From: Zanthoxylum bungeanum
Lineage: Eukaryota; Streptophyta; Magnoliopsida; Sapindales; Rutaceae
NCBI GenBank assembly: GCA_019454045.1
Contig: SKCR01033656.1
Span: forward strand, 186,001-250,000
DNA length: 64,000 nt
Direction: 5' to 3'
Part shown: positions 32,270 through 43,693 of the stretch, piece after piece
Numbering within the stretch: the first letter of the stretch is position 1
How the letters are laid out: every line of letters starts with the position of its first letter
The notes under the pieces: model-generated
Told to the model about the DNA's origin: nothing
The model's database searches: none
What the model saw: the letters and a program-made list of their open reading frames with translations, nothing else
Made by a program: the position numbers and the translations under genes

Positions 32270-32960
32270 CACATCAGCATTGCCGGGTATGGCATTCTGG
32301 GGGCGAGGCCCACATTGGTTCACTATCAGTTTGCCGGGTATGACATTCTAGGGGCGAGGCCCACATTATATCAAATCAGTTTAGTCTAGGAATGGACACG
32401 CCAGGAATGGTACGCCGGGAATGGCACCCCGAGAATGGAACGCAGTTCAGGAATGAACCATTACATCTGCATCAGTATCAATTCTGACGGTTATGGCATT
32501 CTAGGGGCGAGGGCCACATTGGTTCAATATTAGTTCTACCGGGTATGGCATTCTGGGGGTGAGGCCCATATTGGTTTAGTATTAGTTATGTCGGGTATGG
32601 CACTCTGGGGGCAAGGCCCACATTGGTTCAGTATCAGTTCTGCCAGGTATGACATTTTGAGGGCGAGACCCACATTGGTTCAGTATCAGTTCTGCAAGGT
32701 ATGACATTCTGAGGGCGAGGCCCACATTGGTTCAGTATTAGTTCTGCCGGGTATGGCATTTTGGGGGCGAGGCCCACATTGGTTCAGTATTAATTCCACC
32801 GGGTATGGCATTATGGGGGCGTGGTCCACATTAGCACCAGTATTAGTCTTGTCGGGTATGGCATTCTGGGGGCGGGGCTCACATTAATTCAGTATCACTT
32901 TCTGCCGGGTATGGCATTCTGGGGGCGAGGCCCATATCAATATCAGATTAGTTCAGCCAG
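32270..32960 (+). repeat. Tandem array 2 of L (about 52-base units)
   Basis: About eleven copies of a unit with GCCGGGTATGGCATTCTGGG, then GGCGAGGCCCACATTGG and TTCAGTAT. Spacing is close to 52 bases, with a break near 32385-32480. The GGCGAGGCCCACA part resembles array 1, so the two arrays share a core and probably a common origin. Confidence 0.9.
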
Positions 32961-32999
32961 GTACGAAACTCAGGGTATGGAGATATCAGATCAGTTCAA

Positions 33000-33400
33000 C
33001 CAGGTACGGCACTCCAGGTATGAGATATCACACTGCGACACCCTAGGAACGGGGTTAGCATTCAAACATTTGTGGCTCTCTAGGTATGAATACGTCACTG
33101 CGACACCCTAGGTACGGGGTTAGCATTCAGAAATTTATGGCTCTTTAGGTACGAAGACGTCACCACGACACCCTAGGCATGAGGTTAGCATTCAGACATT
33201 TTTTGGCTCTCTAGGTACGGAGACGTCACCGCGACACCATAGGTACGGGGTTAGCATTGAGACATTTGTGACTCTCTAGGTACGGAGACGTCACTGCGAC
33301 ACCCTAGGTACGGGGTTGGCATTCAGATATTTGTGGCTCTCCAGGTACAGAGACGTCACCGAGACACCCTAGGTACGGGGTTTAGCACGCCAAGTACGAC
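33000..33400 (+). repeat. Tandem array 3 of L (65-base units)
   Basis: Six copies starting near GCGACACC at 33035, 33100, 33165, 33231, 33296 and 33361, a regular 65-base period. Each has CCCTAGGTACGGGGTTAGCA and a later CTCTAGGTACGGAGACGTCAC. The last copy runs into array 4. Confidence 0.92.
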
Positions 33401-33469
33401 ATGAAGACTATTGTGGACTATCGCGACATCCTAGGTACGGGGTTTAGCACGCTAGGTACGGCATGTGGA

Positions 33470-34078
33470 TTATATGGATTATGAGGACTACCGTGGACTA
33501 CCGTGGTTTATATGGACTACCGAGGACTATCCTGAAGTGTTGTGGACTTCCGTGGATTATGTGGACTACCGTGGACTATCGTGAAGTGTTCTGGACTACT
33601 GTGGACTACCATGGATTATGTGGACTACCGTAGACTACCGTGGATTATGTGGACTACCGTGGACTATCGTGAAGTGTTGTGGACTACCGTGGACTACCGT
33701 GATGTGTTGTGGACTACCTTGGACTATGTGGACTACCGGGGACTACCATGGACTATCGTGAAGTGTTGTGGACTACCGTGGATTATTGGACTACCGAGGA
33801 CTACCGTGGATTACCGTGAAGTGTTGTGGACTACCGTGGATTATTGGACTACCGAGGACTACCGTGGATTATGTGGACTACCGAGGACTACCGTGGACTA
33901 TCGTGAAGTGCTGTGGACTACCGTGTATTACCGTGAAGTGTTGTGGACTATGTGGACTACCGAGGACTACCATGGACTATCTTGAAGTGTTGTGTACTAC
34001 CGTGGACTACCGTGGATTATGTGGACTATCGAGGACTACCGTGGACTATCGTGAAGAATTGTGGACTACTGCGACGCC
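33470..34078 (+). repeat. Tandem array 4 of L (GTGGACTACC minisatellite)
   Basis: Dozens of copies of a 10-12 base core, GTGGACTACCGT or GTGGACTATCGT, arranged in higher-order groups that end in GTGAAGTGTT. The core has no forward stop in some frames, which explains the overlapping open frames at 33542-33985 and 33768-34082. Their products would be W-T-V-D-Y repeats with no known fold; I do not call them genes. Confidence 0.93.
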
Positions 34079-34234
34079 CTAGGTACGAGGTTTAGCACGC
34101 AAGGAATGACACACCATCAAATTCAGTTCAGAGCAACAGGCAAACCATGTGACAGCTGGCGAGCAAGGTAAGTGAAAATGCATTACACGTACTTTGATAG
34201 GATTATCATTGTCACACACTACACAAGTCCCATC

Positions 34235-34248
34235 AAAGTGGGGGCGAC
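34235..34248 (+). promoter_or_regulatory. Polypurine tract of L
   Basis: AAAGTGGGGGCGAC immediately precedes the 3' LTR start TGTAGGCACTTC, the right place for the plus-strand primer. Confidence 0.8.
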
Positions 34249-36596
34249 TGTAGGCACTTCATTTTTGCATGTAAGTCCCGATGATAAGTCTCATATGGAG
34301 ACACTACGTCTTTGTTGTGAAAGCCGCGGGACATGGACGTCGGAAGGGTAAAGTTGGAAATTAGCATTTAGGTTGGATTTAACTCGCTTATTTCGCTTCG
34401 GGTTCGCTTGTTGGACCTCTATTTTAAAACACACCAAACCCATTAAATCACATCCAAAAATAATTAAAACATTTAAAACACAGCTCACAAATTAAATTTA
34501 ACTTAAATTAAATTAAATTAAATTAAATCACATTCACAAATTAAATCACTTTCCTAAATTAAAATTAAAACTTTCCTAAAATACATAAATCACTTCCCCA
34601 AATTAAAAGATTTCCCTTATCACATTTTAATTAAAAAATATCTCACAATTAACACACAAATCCTATTCCTACTCAAACAAGGATAAACCCTCCACTATAA
34701 AAGAACGACAAACCTAAACTTAAAAACCCTGGCTGATTCTCATAAAAAACACATCAAATAAACCCTAAACACTCGGCTCTCTCTTCTTCAACCAGCCCAT
34801 CTCCATACCTTCTCTCCTTTCTATTGGCAAACCACCCACAGCAACACATGAAGAAACCCTAAAGCCATGCACCAAAGTCATGCAAACAACAACAGGCCCT
34901 AACTACTTCGAACCTTCAACGGCCCTCACCCTCACGTTCATCAACACTCATAGCCTCCACCACTCACATAATGCCTTCAACGTAACCAATAGACTATTCA
35001 CGGCTCACACCAATAAAAGACCAAAAAACAAAACACTCATCCAACAACCAGCCCCCCTTTGACCACGCATTGCCCCTATACCCACTCACTGCCTTCAAAA
35101 AACCCTAATGACTTCACGTGAACTGCATGCTCTTGCGCCTAACCACTAAGCTACATGCCTCTTGCACCCATCACGCCCTTCAACGCACCAATGGAACCCT
35201 TCATGCAATAAACAAAGAGACAAACAGCCAAAAACAAGAACCCTTAAACTTCACCTCACTATCCCTACAAAATAAATAAACCCTAACGAAAGCCACACAC
35301 AAAACCCTCATGCACCCTCACACTTTAGCCCATCAACTAAACGCACAACACTTCCCACTTGGTTCACGCTAAGTAAGTCACCAAAGCAGCCCCCCTTCAT
35401 AACATTCTTCACAAGCCACGCATAGACACGTCTCTAAATCCTCCACCGACTCAAGCACAAAGACCAACAATAACCACCCCTTAAGCCAATGAAACCGAGA
35501 CAAAACAGCCTAGGTACCCAAAATAGTCCCTGAAACTGCCTAAAAACTTCCCTAAACAGTCCCCGAAACTGCCCAAAACTGCACCTGAAATACACCCCAA
35601 AAACAGTCCCCTAATCTCTGAAAACAGTCCCCAAATAGTGACCAGAAAATACCGCAAAAACATCATCGAAACGGAGCGAAAACTGCGACCTAAACAGCGA
35701 AACAGCGAGCCAAAACATTGATTCAGTGAACCGAAAGAGTTGCAGAGTATTCACCCTTCCGACGACCGTGAAACGCATTTTCGTGAGACGACAAAAGAAG
35801 TTAGACCTGAGCGCACCATTTTATTTATTAGCTTTCATTTATTTTGTTTATTTTAAAAATATTATCGCATGAGATTCGTTTGAGGCATGATGTGATTGTT
35901 GGATGAGCGGAATATGTGTTCCCCTTTTGTGGTATATAGGATGGAAACCCGGACGTAAATTCCGTAGCCGAATCCGAATGGACGGTAGTGCGGTTTGTAC
36001 TCGGGATACAACGCCACATACCACTTTAGAGGCATATATTTCGTTCCATCCAAATTCGTATTTGAACATGGTATAGTTCGTAGATTATTTATTCGTTATT
36101 TAAAAGCATGATTTAGTTTAATTTATTATTTATTTTCAAATCATGGTTGCATTGTTTTAGGCATGATATTTTGTTTACTTTATGTTTGAATAGATATTTG
36201 TTTATTTTGTTTGATGGTTCAATATACTCGTGGTGTTATATTGTGTGTTCGCCATTTAATGACTTACTTTCCAAGCATGCAAACTTAGATTATGAGTTAT
36301 TTTGATGGATGCATATTAGATCTAAGTTACCTTTGAGCATATACGTTGAGTAGATTCGGTTAGTCTATTGCACAAATCATATCATCACAAGTGGCATAAG
36401 TAAGGGACCATTCCGAACCCAACGATTTGAGGTCTTCCCTTGTGAGGGATGAGTGCGGCATTAAATCACATTTTCCCAGGTCACATCGGGTGGCGACTCC
36501 ATGTTATTTCTCCAGTTTAGTTCCTCCGAGGACTATACCGTACTCCCAACTAGGCCGCGAGCCTAGAACAGCGTCGTCAACATTCTGCGTCCCACA
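34249..36596 (+). repeat. 3' LTR of L
   Basis: A 2348-base LTR, TGTAGGCACTTC to GCGTCCCACA, the partner of 27094-29482. The TATA-like motif TATAAAAG is at 34696-34703. Right of it is the ATATG duplication and the interrupted D pol. Confidence 0.92.
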
Positions 36597-36601
36597 ATAT
36601 G

Positions 36602-38268
36602 TTTGGATGATACCAAACTAGAACCCAAATTGGATGAGTACCAATTGTAGGTTATCCTAGGGATACCATAAGTACAGTACTTATACATCTCACCAGAGAA
36701 CAATGTAATTGTTGCTCGCCATGCGGTTTTCCTAAGAGGAATACTGATATGCAGTGGTAAGTGGGAGGATAGTAAAACTCGATGAAAATCGGAGTAATAC
36801 TATTCAAGGCACCGATTCCTAATGGAACACAAAACAGTTCATCAATGATGAAACTATTACCATTAATCTTCGAATACACAAGAACCGCGTAGGTCGGAGA
36901 GAGTCAGAAAATAACCTGGGGTATGGGTTTCTGATCTCACCTCATAAAGATGTCTATCTTTTGAGGTATACCAACTGACTACGTATGAGGAAATGATACG
37001 AGGTATCGACTCCCTATTATGGCAAAGTGCCATATGAATCCAAAATGGATTCCATGTATATCAACCATGTTTGGACACTGATTGTTGTACCGTAAGGCAT
37101 TGTGCCTACTGGTACTATATAAGTCTTCAAGGAAGACATACATGGATGGCAACATACCAACGTACAAAGCTAGGCTTGTAGCGAAAAGGTATCGTTATCG
37201 ACATTGTGTTTATTACGATTCAACCTTTTAACTGTTGCCATGGTAAATCCATTTGGATAATGCTTGCTAAAGCTGCATGTTTCATTCATGAAATATGACA
37301 GCTGAACGGGAAAATCGCTTTCCTTAAAAGGAAACCATTTGGAGGATGTTTACGAAATCCTGTCGGTTTTGTCGTACTAAAACTAGCAAACAAGGTCTGC
37401 AGATTACTCGATCCATGTTTGGATTGAAGCAAGCATAAGTTCTTGGAATTATCGTTTTGATGTAATCATAATGGTGTATGATTTGATTCAAAACGAATAT
37501 GATTCTTGTGTATATTAGGAGGTTAGTGAGAGCGCACTAACAGTGGCTATCCTATAAATAATGATATTATATATCATTTCATGGAAATGATATTCCCATA
37601 AAAATACAATCGGTGAAAGCTAGGCTTTCGAGAAAACTCTCCGAGAAACCGTACATTGAAAATTATATGCAACCTGGTGTCTCATATGCTTTGAGCATAT
37701 GGATTCACAAACATGCCAATCCAAGTGATAGTCACTGGATTGATATTTAGAACATCCGTTAGTATCTTAGAGATCTAAGGATGCTGTCTTAATCTGTGGA
37801 GAAGGAGAACTTGAAGTGAATGAGATCACTACTGCAAGTTTCCTAAACCGATAAAACGACTAAAAGTCGCAAATGGTACTATACAGTTTTAATATCGGAA
37901 CAATGAGCTGGAAATCTTCCAAGCAAGATACTGTTACCGAATAAACAACAAATGCGGGTTATTTCTGCGTTGAGGCAGTAATAGAAGCCATCTGTGTCAA
38001 TAACAAATCTAATTAGATTAGATATAATTATGGTAGCAGCTGAGCTAGACGTCAACACATGCTAAAGGATTAATGGTCTCATCAACGATCCAGATACATA
38101 CTTCGACTATTCATCTGATTCGTTCGGATTATACATCGTGGTGATGTGATGATCATATAAATCTCATCATATGATAATCATACAAATCCACTGAAGAAAG
38201 TAAGTCCTCAGCAGTTTGAGCCAACCGTACATAGTTCGGGTGTCGGACACTCGAGTGAATGTCTATAG
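36602..38268 (+). pseudogene. Integrase C-terminus, RT and RNase H remnant of D
   Basis: Continues D pol after L. The TYKARLVAKRY-type block of RT is near 37158-37185, the AFLNG-type block near 37310, and the YGLKQA-type block near 37415. RNase H spans about 37670-38240, with CYTD-type and SHQRSK-type blocks degraded. Many stops and indels occur, and the YVDD catalytic block is not intact. The region is slightly better preserved than that of G. Confidence 0.78.
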
Positions 38269-38282
38269 GCCAAGTGGGAGAT
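38269..38282 (+). promoter_or_regulatory. Polypurine tract of D
   Basis: GCCAAGTGGGAGAT directly before the 3' LTR start, the same motif as in G and E. Confidence 0.8.
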
Positions 38283-40368
38283 TGTTGGACAGTTATGAAT
38301 CATAGCATCACTATTTGTACAGATCATGGTGTTGTTGTACAAATTAACTATGTCACAAAGGAGATTGCACTCTTATCAATTGTGATTAGATTACTTAGAT
38401 GTATAAATGATGAGAGGTCCCTTTGATTTGTTCCTGGACAGAGAATGATACGAGACAGTATCAGTCCACGAAGGATAAATCATTAAATATCCATAGTCAG
38501 AGTATTATCGAGATTGGACATCGATAAATATGTAAAAGACTAGTATTGCATTTGTGCGCGTTGTGAGGGCACAACGCCATATTTCTCATATATTTGGGTA
38601 TTGGATACTCATGCAAGTGTAACAGGAGGTTGTGTTTCACTGATGGTACGGGAAACAGCTTCACTCTGGATGGACCCCATCGGAATTCCATTGGTAGTAT
38701 GACTATGTGTCTATGGAAGTCCGAAATCAGGGTAGGTGTATTTGGTCTTAACTTGAGACTTACACCGCTAATACTTGCGACAATCAATATACTTTGGTTA
38801 CGGTCGTCCAGTGCTTTAACAGGTTCTGTGTACGCCAATGCTGGGTATATTGAGAATCGTAGTGTGTTAGGTGTGATGTCAAGACGGAAGTATCACTCTA
38901 GTCATAGTGGAGATGATGGTCACGTAGGATACGGGACTGGTTCTCTTAAATGCTGCAGCTATCGGGATAAAATGACAAGGTTAGGTTTATCCGATTATAA
39001 AGACTAGTCACCAGACATCCGACATGTGCTTCGTACGGGGCAGACACAATTCCAGCCCCAAGCCTAGCACGTGATCATCCGATAATGGATAGAAATACAC
39101 AATACTACGTATACTATGCCTGATACAGATCCTTTATTCCTGTAAGGATATTTCCGGAGAATTGGGTAGGCATGACGCTTTGCTAGAGGCCAACCATGTC
39201 TTGTAAATTGGTAAAACGTAGTACGAGGTACTTACGTGTTCAGATAGTCCGACGACCGAATTTACTTCCAACATATCCTGGGATCTCATGGGTCGCTTCC
39301 CAAAGATTCACCGATGACGTATGACCCGCACTTTAATTAATTTGGGATTAATTAGAAGAGAGAGAAAATTAATCTAGGATTAATTTCTCGGAGATATTTT
39401 ATCTAGGATAAAATATCAATTAAAGAGAGATAACGATTAATTTGGAATTAATCGGTAAATTAATATATTCGATATATTAAACGAAATTCAATTTCGCCGC
39501 AGAATTAAAATTAGATTTTAATTCGGGCGAAGGGACGTGAATAGTAATTATGATTGACATGATTATTTAATTAAATTAGATTTAATTACGTCGCAACGAA
39601 AAATTCGTTAATTTGGAATTAGCGAACCCGAGCCCGAGATTATTTGCGAGCGCATTCGCATTTCGAATTCGAGTAAGGCACGCAAGTCAAATCAAGCGTC
39701 AAGTCATTAGTTACATCAAGCTTCAAATCGCTAGTCGTTTCAAGCGTCAAATCACTTGTCACTTTGAGTGATGTGACTTGACAACTTGATTGATTGAGTG
39801 ACTTGACAATTGATGGATGTGACTTGATGTGAATAGTGATAGAGGTTGATGGGCTTTTATTATTTGACTTTTTTAAAGCCAAATTCAAGTGAAATTCACA
39901 AAAGTGTATTAGATACACTTAAAGCCAAAATGCAAATTCACTTCACACATTTTTTTCTCTCTTTCTCTTTCCTCCTAACTCTCTCCTCTCTCTATTCTCT
40001 CTACCATTCACTCCAAAGGGGCTGAATATACTGCCCAAAACCGTGAGCAGTGAAGGGAAGAAGAATATGATTTTGTTGCAAAATTGGAGGTGCTAGCACA
40101 CTAAGAAGACATACAAAGGTGATAGGGAAACCCACCCACGAGCCGAGAATCGTTTGACGAAGCTTGGAGCTCAAATTCTTTGATCAAAACTGGAAATCAT
40201 GGAGGCAAAATCTGCTCACTACCGTGAGCTTCATGGAGGGTAAAAATAATTTTTGTTCGTCAAAGCGTCGCTCAACCAATCGATGTGAGTATTCCACAAC
40301 TTCGTTGATATGTATTTGCACTAATTTCTTGCTTATAATCGATCTTGGGACCTTAATAGAAACCAACA
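38283..40368 (+). repeat. 3' LTR of D
   Basis: A 2086-base LTR, TGTTGGACAGTTATGAATC to AGAAACCAACA, undisturbed by insertions. It keeps the 532 bases deleted from the 5' LTR (38753-39284) and shows the empty site of N at 39457-39470. The hairpin array is at 39335-39524. One array member kept in G (CGAATTAATTTAGAAATAATTCG region) is deleted here at about 39530. Confidence 0.92.
39335..39524. promoter_or_regulatory. Array of AT-rich hairpins in the D LTR
   Basis: Seven inverted repeats follow one another. Stem pairs: 39335-39341/39347-39353, 39366-39373/39379-39386, 39393-39403/39407-39417 (11 bp, loop TAG), 39434-39441/39447-39454, 39460-39468/39472-39480 (9 bp), 39482-39487/39491-39496, and 39502-39511/39515-39524 (10 bp, loop TAG). 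Homologous arrays occur in G (4394-4669), H, E and M. They lie in U3, so they would also be present near the 3' end of the transcript. Confidence 0.85.
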
Positions 40369-40373
40369 AAGAT

Positions 40374-40819
40374 CAATCCATATATGACCATCTAGCAGAT
40401 CAAAATGACTTTATTAGTTTAACGGATATTATAAGAATGTCATTTTCATCTGGGTCCAGTCCTATATGATCACATCATATAATGTGCCTCTATTCTCATC
40501 TCTCCACATGGACGATCTCGGATCAAGGTCGCCATAAAAATATAGAATGGACCGTAGCTATAGATAAAATGTAAACAAGGAACCCGCTTTGTTTGCTCTC
40601 TATTGACTATTTATGATTACTAACTTTAGACTTAAATCCTCTTGTGTATGACACTCATACACTAAGTCTGATGGCACATAAGTAATCTAGGGTATTCAAG
40701 ATGATTTATAATATGTGAAAATTAAACAAATAATTTGATAAATGAATAATGCATCGTTTTATTTCAGAACACATAAAACTGTTTACATCACATGTAGCTA
40801 TAGGGCATACATTCCAACA
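40374..40819 (-). repeat. 5' LTR of element Z, second part
   Basis: Continues the Z LTR after D, from CAATCCATATATGACC to the outer end CATTCCAACA. On the minus strand this is the LTR start TGTTGGAATGTATGCCC. The flank at 40820-40824 is the second target copy. Confidence 0.75.
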
Positions 40820-40824
40820 AACTC

Positions 40825-41660
40825 GTGGGAGTAAAAAACCTCTACGAGTATCTCGGCCACCCGCCTAATCCACTATGTAGAAAAAAACCTACGGCGATGG
40901 TCAAGACCTATCTTGACAACTCCATTAACTCAAATACTTCTAGACTACAAGAACTCTAGGAAATCCTCAAGCTCGTATACCATGATTTTCTACAAAACCT
41001 CTGAAGTCTATAGATAGATTGTCTCTAAAACTTTGAACGCCGGAACTCTGACTACCAATCTTCCTCCTAAAGAACTCTGAAGGATTAAGAATTTTGGGTT
41101 AAGTTCTGTTGAAGATTTATCAAAGATGGATTTCACCAAACATATAGAAGACAAAAGATAAAAGGAGTCTTAAAGGTGAAATCAAATAAGGTTGAAGCTT
41201 TAAGAGATTTTGGCTCAAGGGATTTTTTATTTCAACCCTTGGGGAAGGTGGCTATATGTTTTATTTATAGGTAAGTTGAAAATATAGGATTTTTTAAAGT
41301 GAAAAGGCTGAAAAATGTGTTCGGATCGTAGTCACGTTCGAACGTTTACTCGAACGCACCACGAACGCGTGCCTACTGGAAAGACGCTTTTGAACGCTGC
41401 TCGAATGCACCACAAACGCTTGTCGACTAGAAAGGTTCATTCGAATGGTTACTCGAATGCACCTCAAATGTTTTCTTTGTGGAATGTTTCGTTCGAACCC
41501 AATAACAAAACTGCCACTAACGCCTCACGTTCGAATGCAGAAGCAAACGTGCCACTAACGAAATTGCTCCAACTCTGCCACAATCCAATTGTTTGATGTT
41601 CTATAATACTCAATGAAACTTGTTTTGTCACAGACATTGCCAATTAAAATGGAAATAATA
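40825..41660 (-). repeat. Right part of the split 3' LTR of element S
   Basis: On the minus strand the LTR starts at 41660 (TATTATTTCC, a mutated TG start) after AAATGAGGAGAT and runs to CTCCCACGAGTT. With 11250-11375 it makes an LTR of about 0.97 kb. It contains a 51-base tandem repeat at 41337-41491. The open frame at 41315-41596 covers that repeat and is not a gene. Confidence 0.7.
41337..41491. repeat. Three tandem units with TCGAACG motifs
   Basis: Units of 53, 50 and 52 bases start at 41337, 41390 and 41440, and a fourth begins at 41492. Each opens with TTCGAACG or a variant and has ACTCGAATGCACC and AAACGC blocks. The TTCGAA palindromes lie in the S LTR. Confidence 0.8.
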
Positions 41661-43137
41661 ATCTCCTCATTTAGATTTTCATGACAAAACACTAACAAAA
41701 ACAAAGACTACGATAATAGACCGAAAAAGAAAAATAGTCAACTGTCAATCATCAAAACAATGACTTATTACATTATGACTCGATCTAATGCCTAACCAAT
41801 TAGTCTTCAAATCAATGCCACCTAAGAAATAAACTCGCTTACCTGAATCATCCATAAACAACAATATATCGTGAAAAACATTGAGATTATTAAGAATAAA
41901 ATTAAAAGGTATAAAACTCATGCATGTACAAGTAGATATCCTTCTCGTCCTTGATCTTAACTCTCCTTAAAACATAGATATCAAAGGGAAATTCTATGTT
42001 ACTACTCCCCCTGAATCCACTCTCCTCCTTTTGTCATGAAATGACAAAGGATGAAGGTATCGGGATAGACAACATGAGATAACTCATGCAAGAGTATATG
42101 TAATCAGAACTTACTCCCCTCCACTAACAGGCCCACACAGTTAGATTAAAAACATATGGGAAGTTAACACCCATAGATATGCAAAACAAATGGTATATAA
42201 TGACAATGAGCATACATAAGCACACAATGAGGTAAAAAAGATTTTATCAAAAACAGACTGAAATAGCACTTAAAGCAAATACAATGATACCCAGCCAGTA
42301 TTCAGCTGTTTATGACATGAAATAGTATGCATCATTTTAAATTTGGCTAAATAAAATGCTTATGTATATGACATAAACACCAAAGCATAACAAGTGTTTG
42401 TGTGAAAAAAATAGTGCACAATAAATCAAGGCTTAAGACCTTATTTTATGAGCGGCACACAACCAAGAAATCCCATCTCTTAACAAACCAAGTGCACAAA
42501 ATAGATGTTCAAACCCAGAACCACTAGAACATGAAATAAAGCAACATTGGTTGCACGCTATATTATTTTCCCATAAATATCATGTGCTGATAAATAACAA
42601 CTCTTTCGAGTGAAAGCCCTTATCTTTTGAATTTGGCCCATTGGCTCTTTTGCACTTGAGTCTCATGTAAATTTTTAATTTTTAATTTTTATTTTCAAAA
42701 GGGGATAGCACAAGGTCATCTAGTCAAAGGTCACACTATTTAGTAAGTAAAGTATGGTAGAGATTAGATTTCCGTCAAAAAACTTATGCATGAGACCAAA
42801 CCTTGAAAATAATAAAACCATGTGTGTGAAGTGCAAGTACAAGATAAACCAAGGATTTTTTATCACACACTTATTCATATAGAGCATCGAGAAAGATAAA
42901 AGCATATTATATATACATAACCATATATCCTAGATAACAGGATCACATGCAAATATTATTCATGCTCTAACAAGCCATAAAAATTTTTTAGTCCTTTTCA
43001 ATTTCTTTTTTTTCCAGATGTTAACACCAAAAAAATAAAAAATAAAGACACAACATGGCTTGCAATATCCAATGGTACGTGGAGTTATATCCCAAGTGTA
43101 GATCATACTACCGTCTATTCATAATCGGCTATGAAAT

Positions 43138-43410
43138 TTATGTCCGAGTTTCCATCCTATATACCAAGAGACATATAGAAAAAAACACACACCCATCTGT
43201 AATGAAAAGAAAATAAACGTGCAGAAACATAAAACACACGCACGCACACATCCAATGGGAAAACAAATGCAACTTATAGGAAGAGTTACACCGAAATGCA
43301 TTCTCATCATGCCTGTCAGGATCAATACAATTAGAAGTATATGGGAAGACATCTTGCTTCCTCACCCAAACTTTCTTATGACTCTGTTTCACTTGAGAGT
43401 TCATAGTCAA
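43138..43410 (-). pseudogene. Gag-protease junction fragment of S
   Basis: The first 25 or so residues contain KKVWVRK, a stretch commonly found just before the protease in SIRE-type copia polyproteins. The rest of the frame is hydrophobic, unconserved sequence read out of frame or after a deletion. The catalytic DSG of the protease is not present. Confidence 0.45.
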
Positions 43411-43693
43411 TACAATAGGTTTTTCACTAAGGGATTATGTCAGTTTTGTCAGCACAAAAACTTGAAACACTAGATTTGATGAATCAAATCTAGGTGACAC
43501 ATTCTTAGACCCTTTTTTTTGTGCAGCATGAAACATTTAGGCATAATGTGTCATGTCTTTCAAAAATGATGGTAAACAGGCAAAAACCTCGAATGAGAGC
43601 AAGGTTTACCCACAACACCTCTAAATCGAGGTTGGGTCATAGGATGAGGCACAAATGGAGGAATCACATGACTACACTCAATAGGCTTCTAAT

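Larger units (their letters stand above)
27094..36596 (+). mobile_element. Element L, non-autonomous LTR element (LARD-like)
   Basis: A complete 9503-base insertion: 5' LTR, primer site, 4.77-kb interior, polypurine tract and 3' LTR, flanked by perfect ATATG duplications. The interior has no gag, protease, integrase, RT or RNase H that I can detect on either strand. Instead it has a leader, an A/G tract and four arrays of tandem repeats. Large LTR elements without genes are known as LARDs and move with enzymes supplied by others. The primer-site type and the 3' tandem repeats recall the Tat/Ogre lineage of Ty3/gypsy. The two LTRs are close in sequence, so L is among the younger insertions here. 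Confidence 0.88.
17329..40368 (+). mobile_element. Element D, complete copia element with nested insertions
   Basis: Both LTRs, primer site, decayed gag-pol and polypurine tract lie between perfect 5-base target duplications AAGAT. Of its 23040 bases, 4064 are solo LTR N and 9503 are element L. Removing both, plus their two 5-base duplications, leaves about 9.46 kb, comparable with E at 9.7 kb. The coding order matches E. Every coding domain is broken by stops and indels. D is younger than Z but older than N and L. Confidence 0.92.
11381..40819 (-). mobile_element. Element Z, copia-type LTR element split by later insertions
   Basis: The outer ends are TGTAAGAAACG at 11381 and CATTCCAACA at 40819, that is TGTTGGAATG...CGTTTCTTACA on the minus strand. 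Two partial copies of one LTR remain: left 11381-13169 and right about 16500-17323 plus 40374-40819. No Z gag or pol is left. The interior, the start of the left LTR and the end of the right LTR are missing, replaced by the P sequence. D is inserted in the right LTR. From the overlap of the two copies I estimate a full LTR of about 2.2 kb. Confidence 0.7.

Noticed and set aside
31691..33400. CRISPR array, because of evenly spaced repeats
   Set aside because: Units are contiguous and diverged, with no unique spacers or cas genes, and the context is a plant LTR element.
33542..34082. 147- and 104-codon frames as protein genes
   Set aside because: They are translations of a 10-12 base minisatellite that lacks stops; no signal other than the repeat.
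43138..43410. Membrane protein, because of hydrophobic residues
   Set aside because: The hydrophobic part follows a SIRE-like gag-protease junction and is probably out-of-frame reading; no conserved membrane family is apparent.
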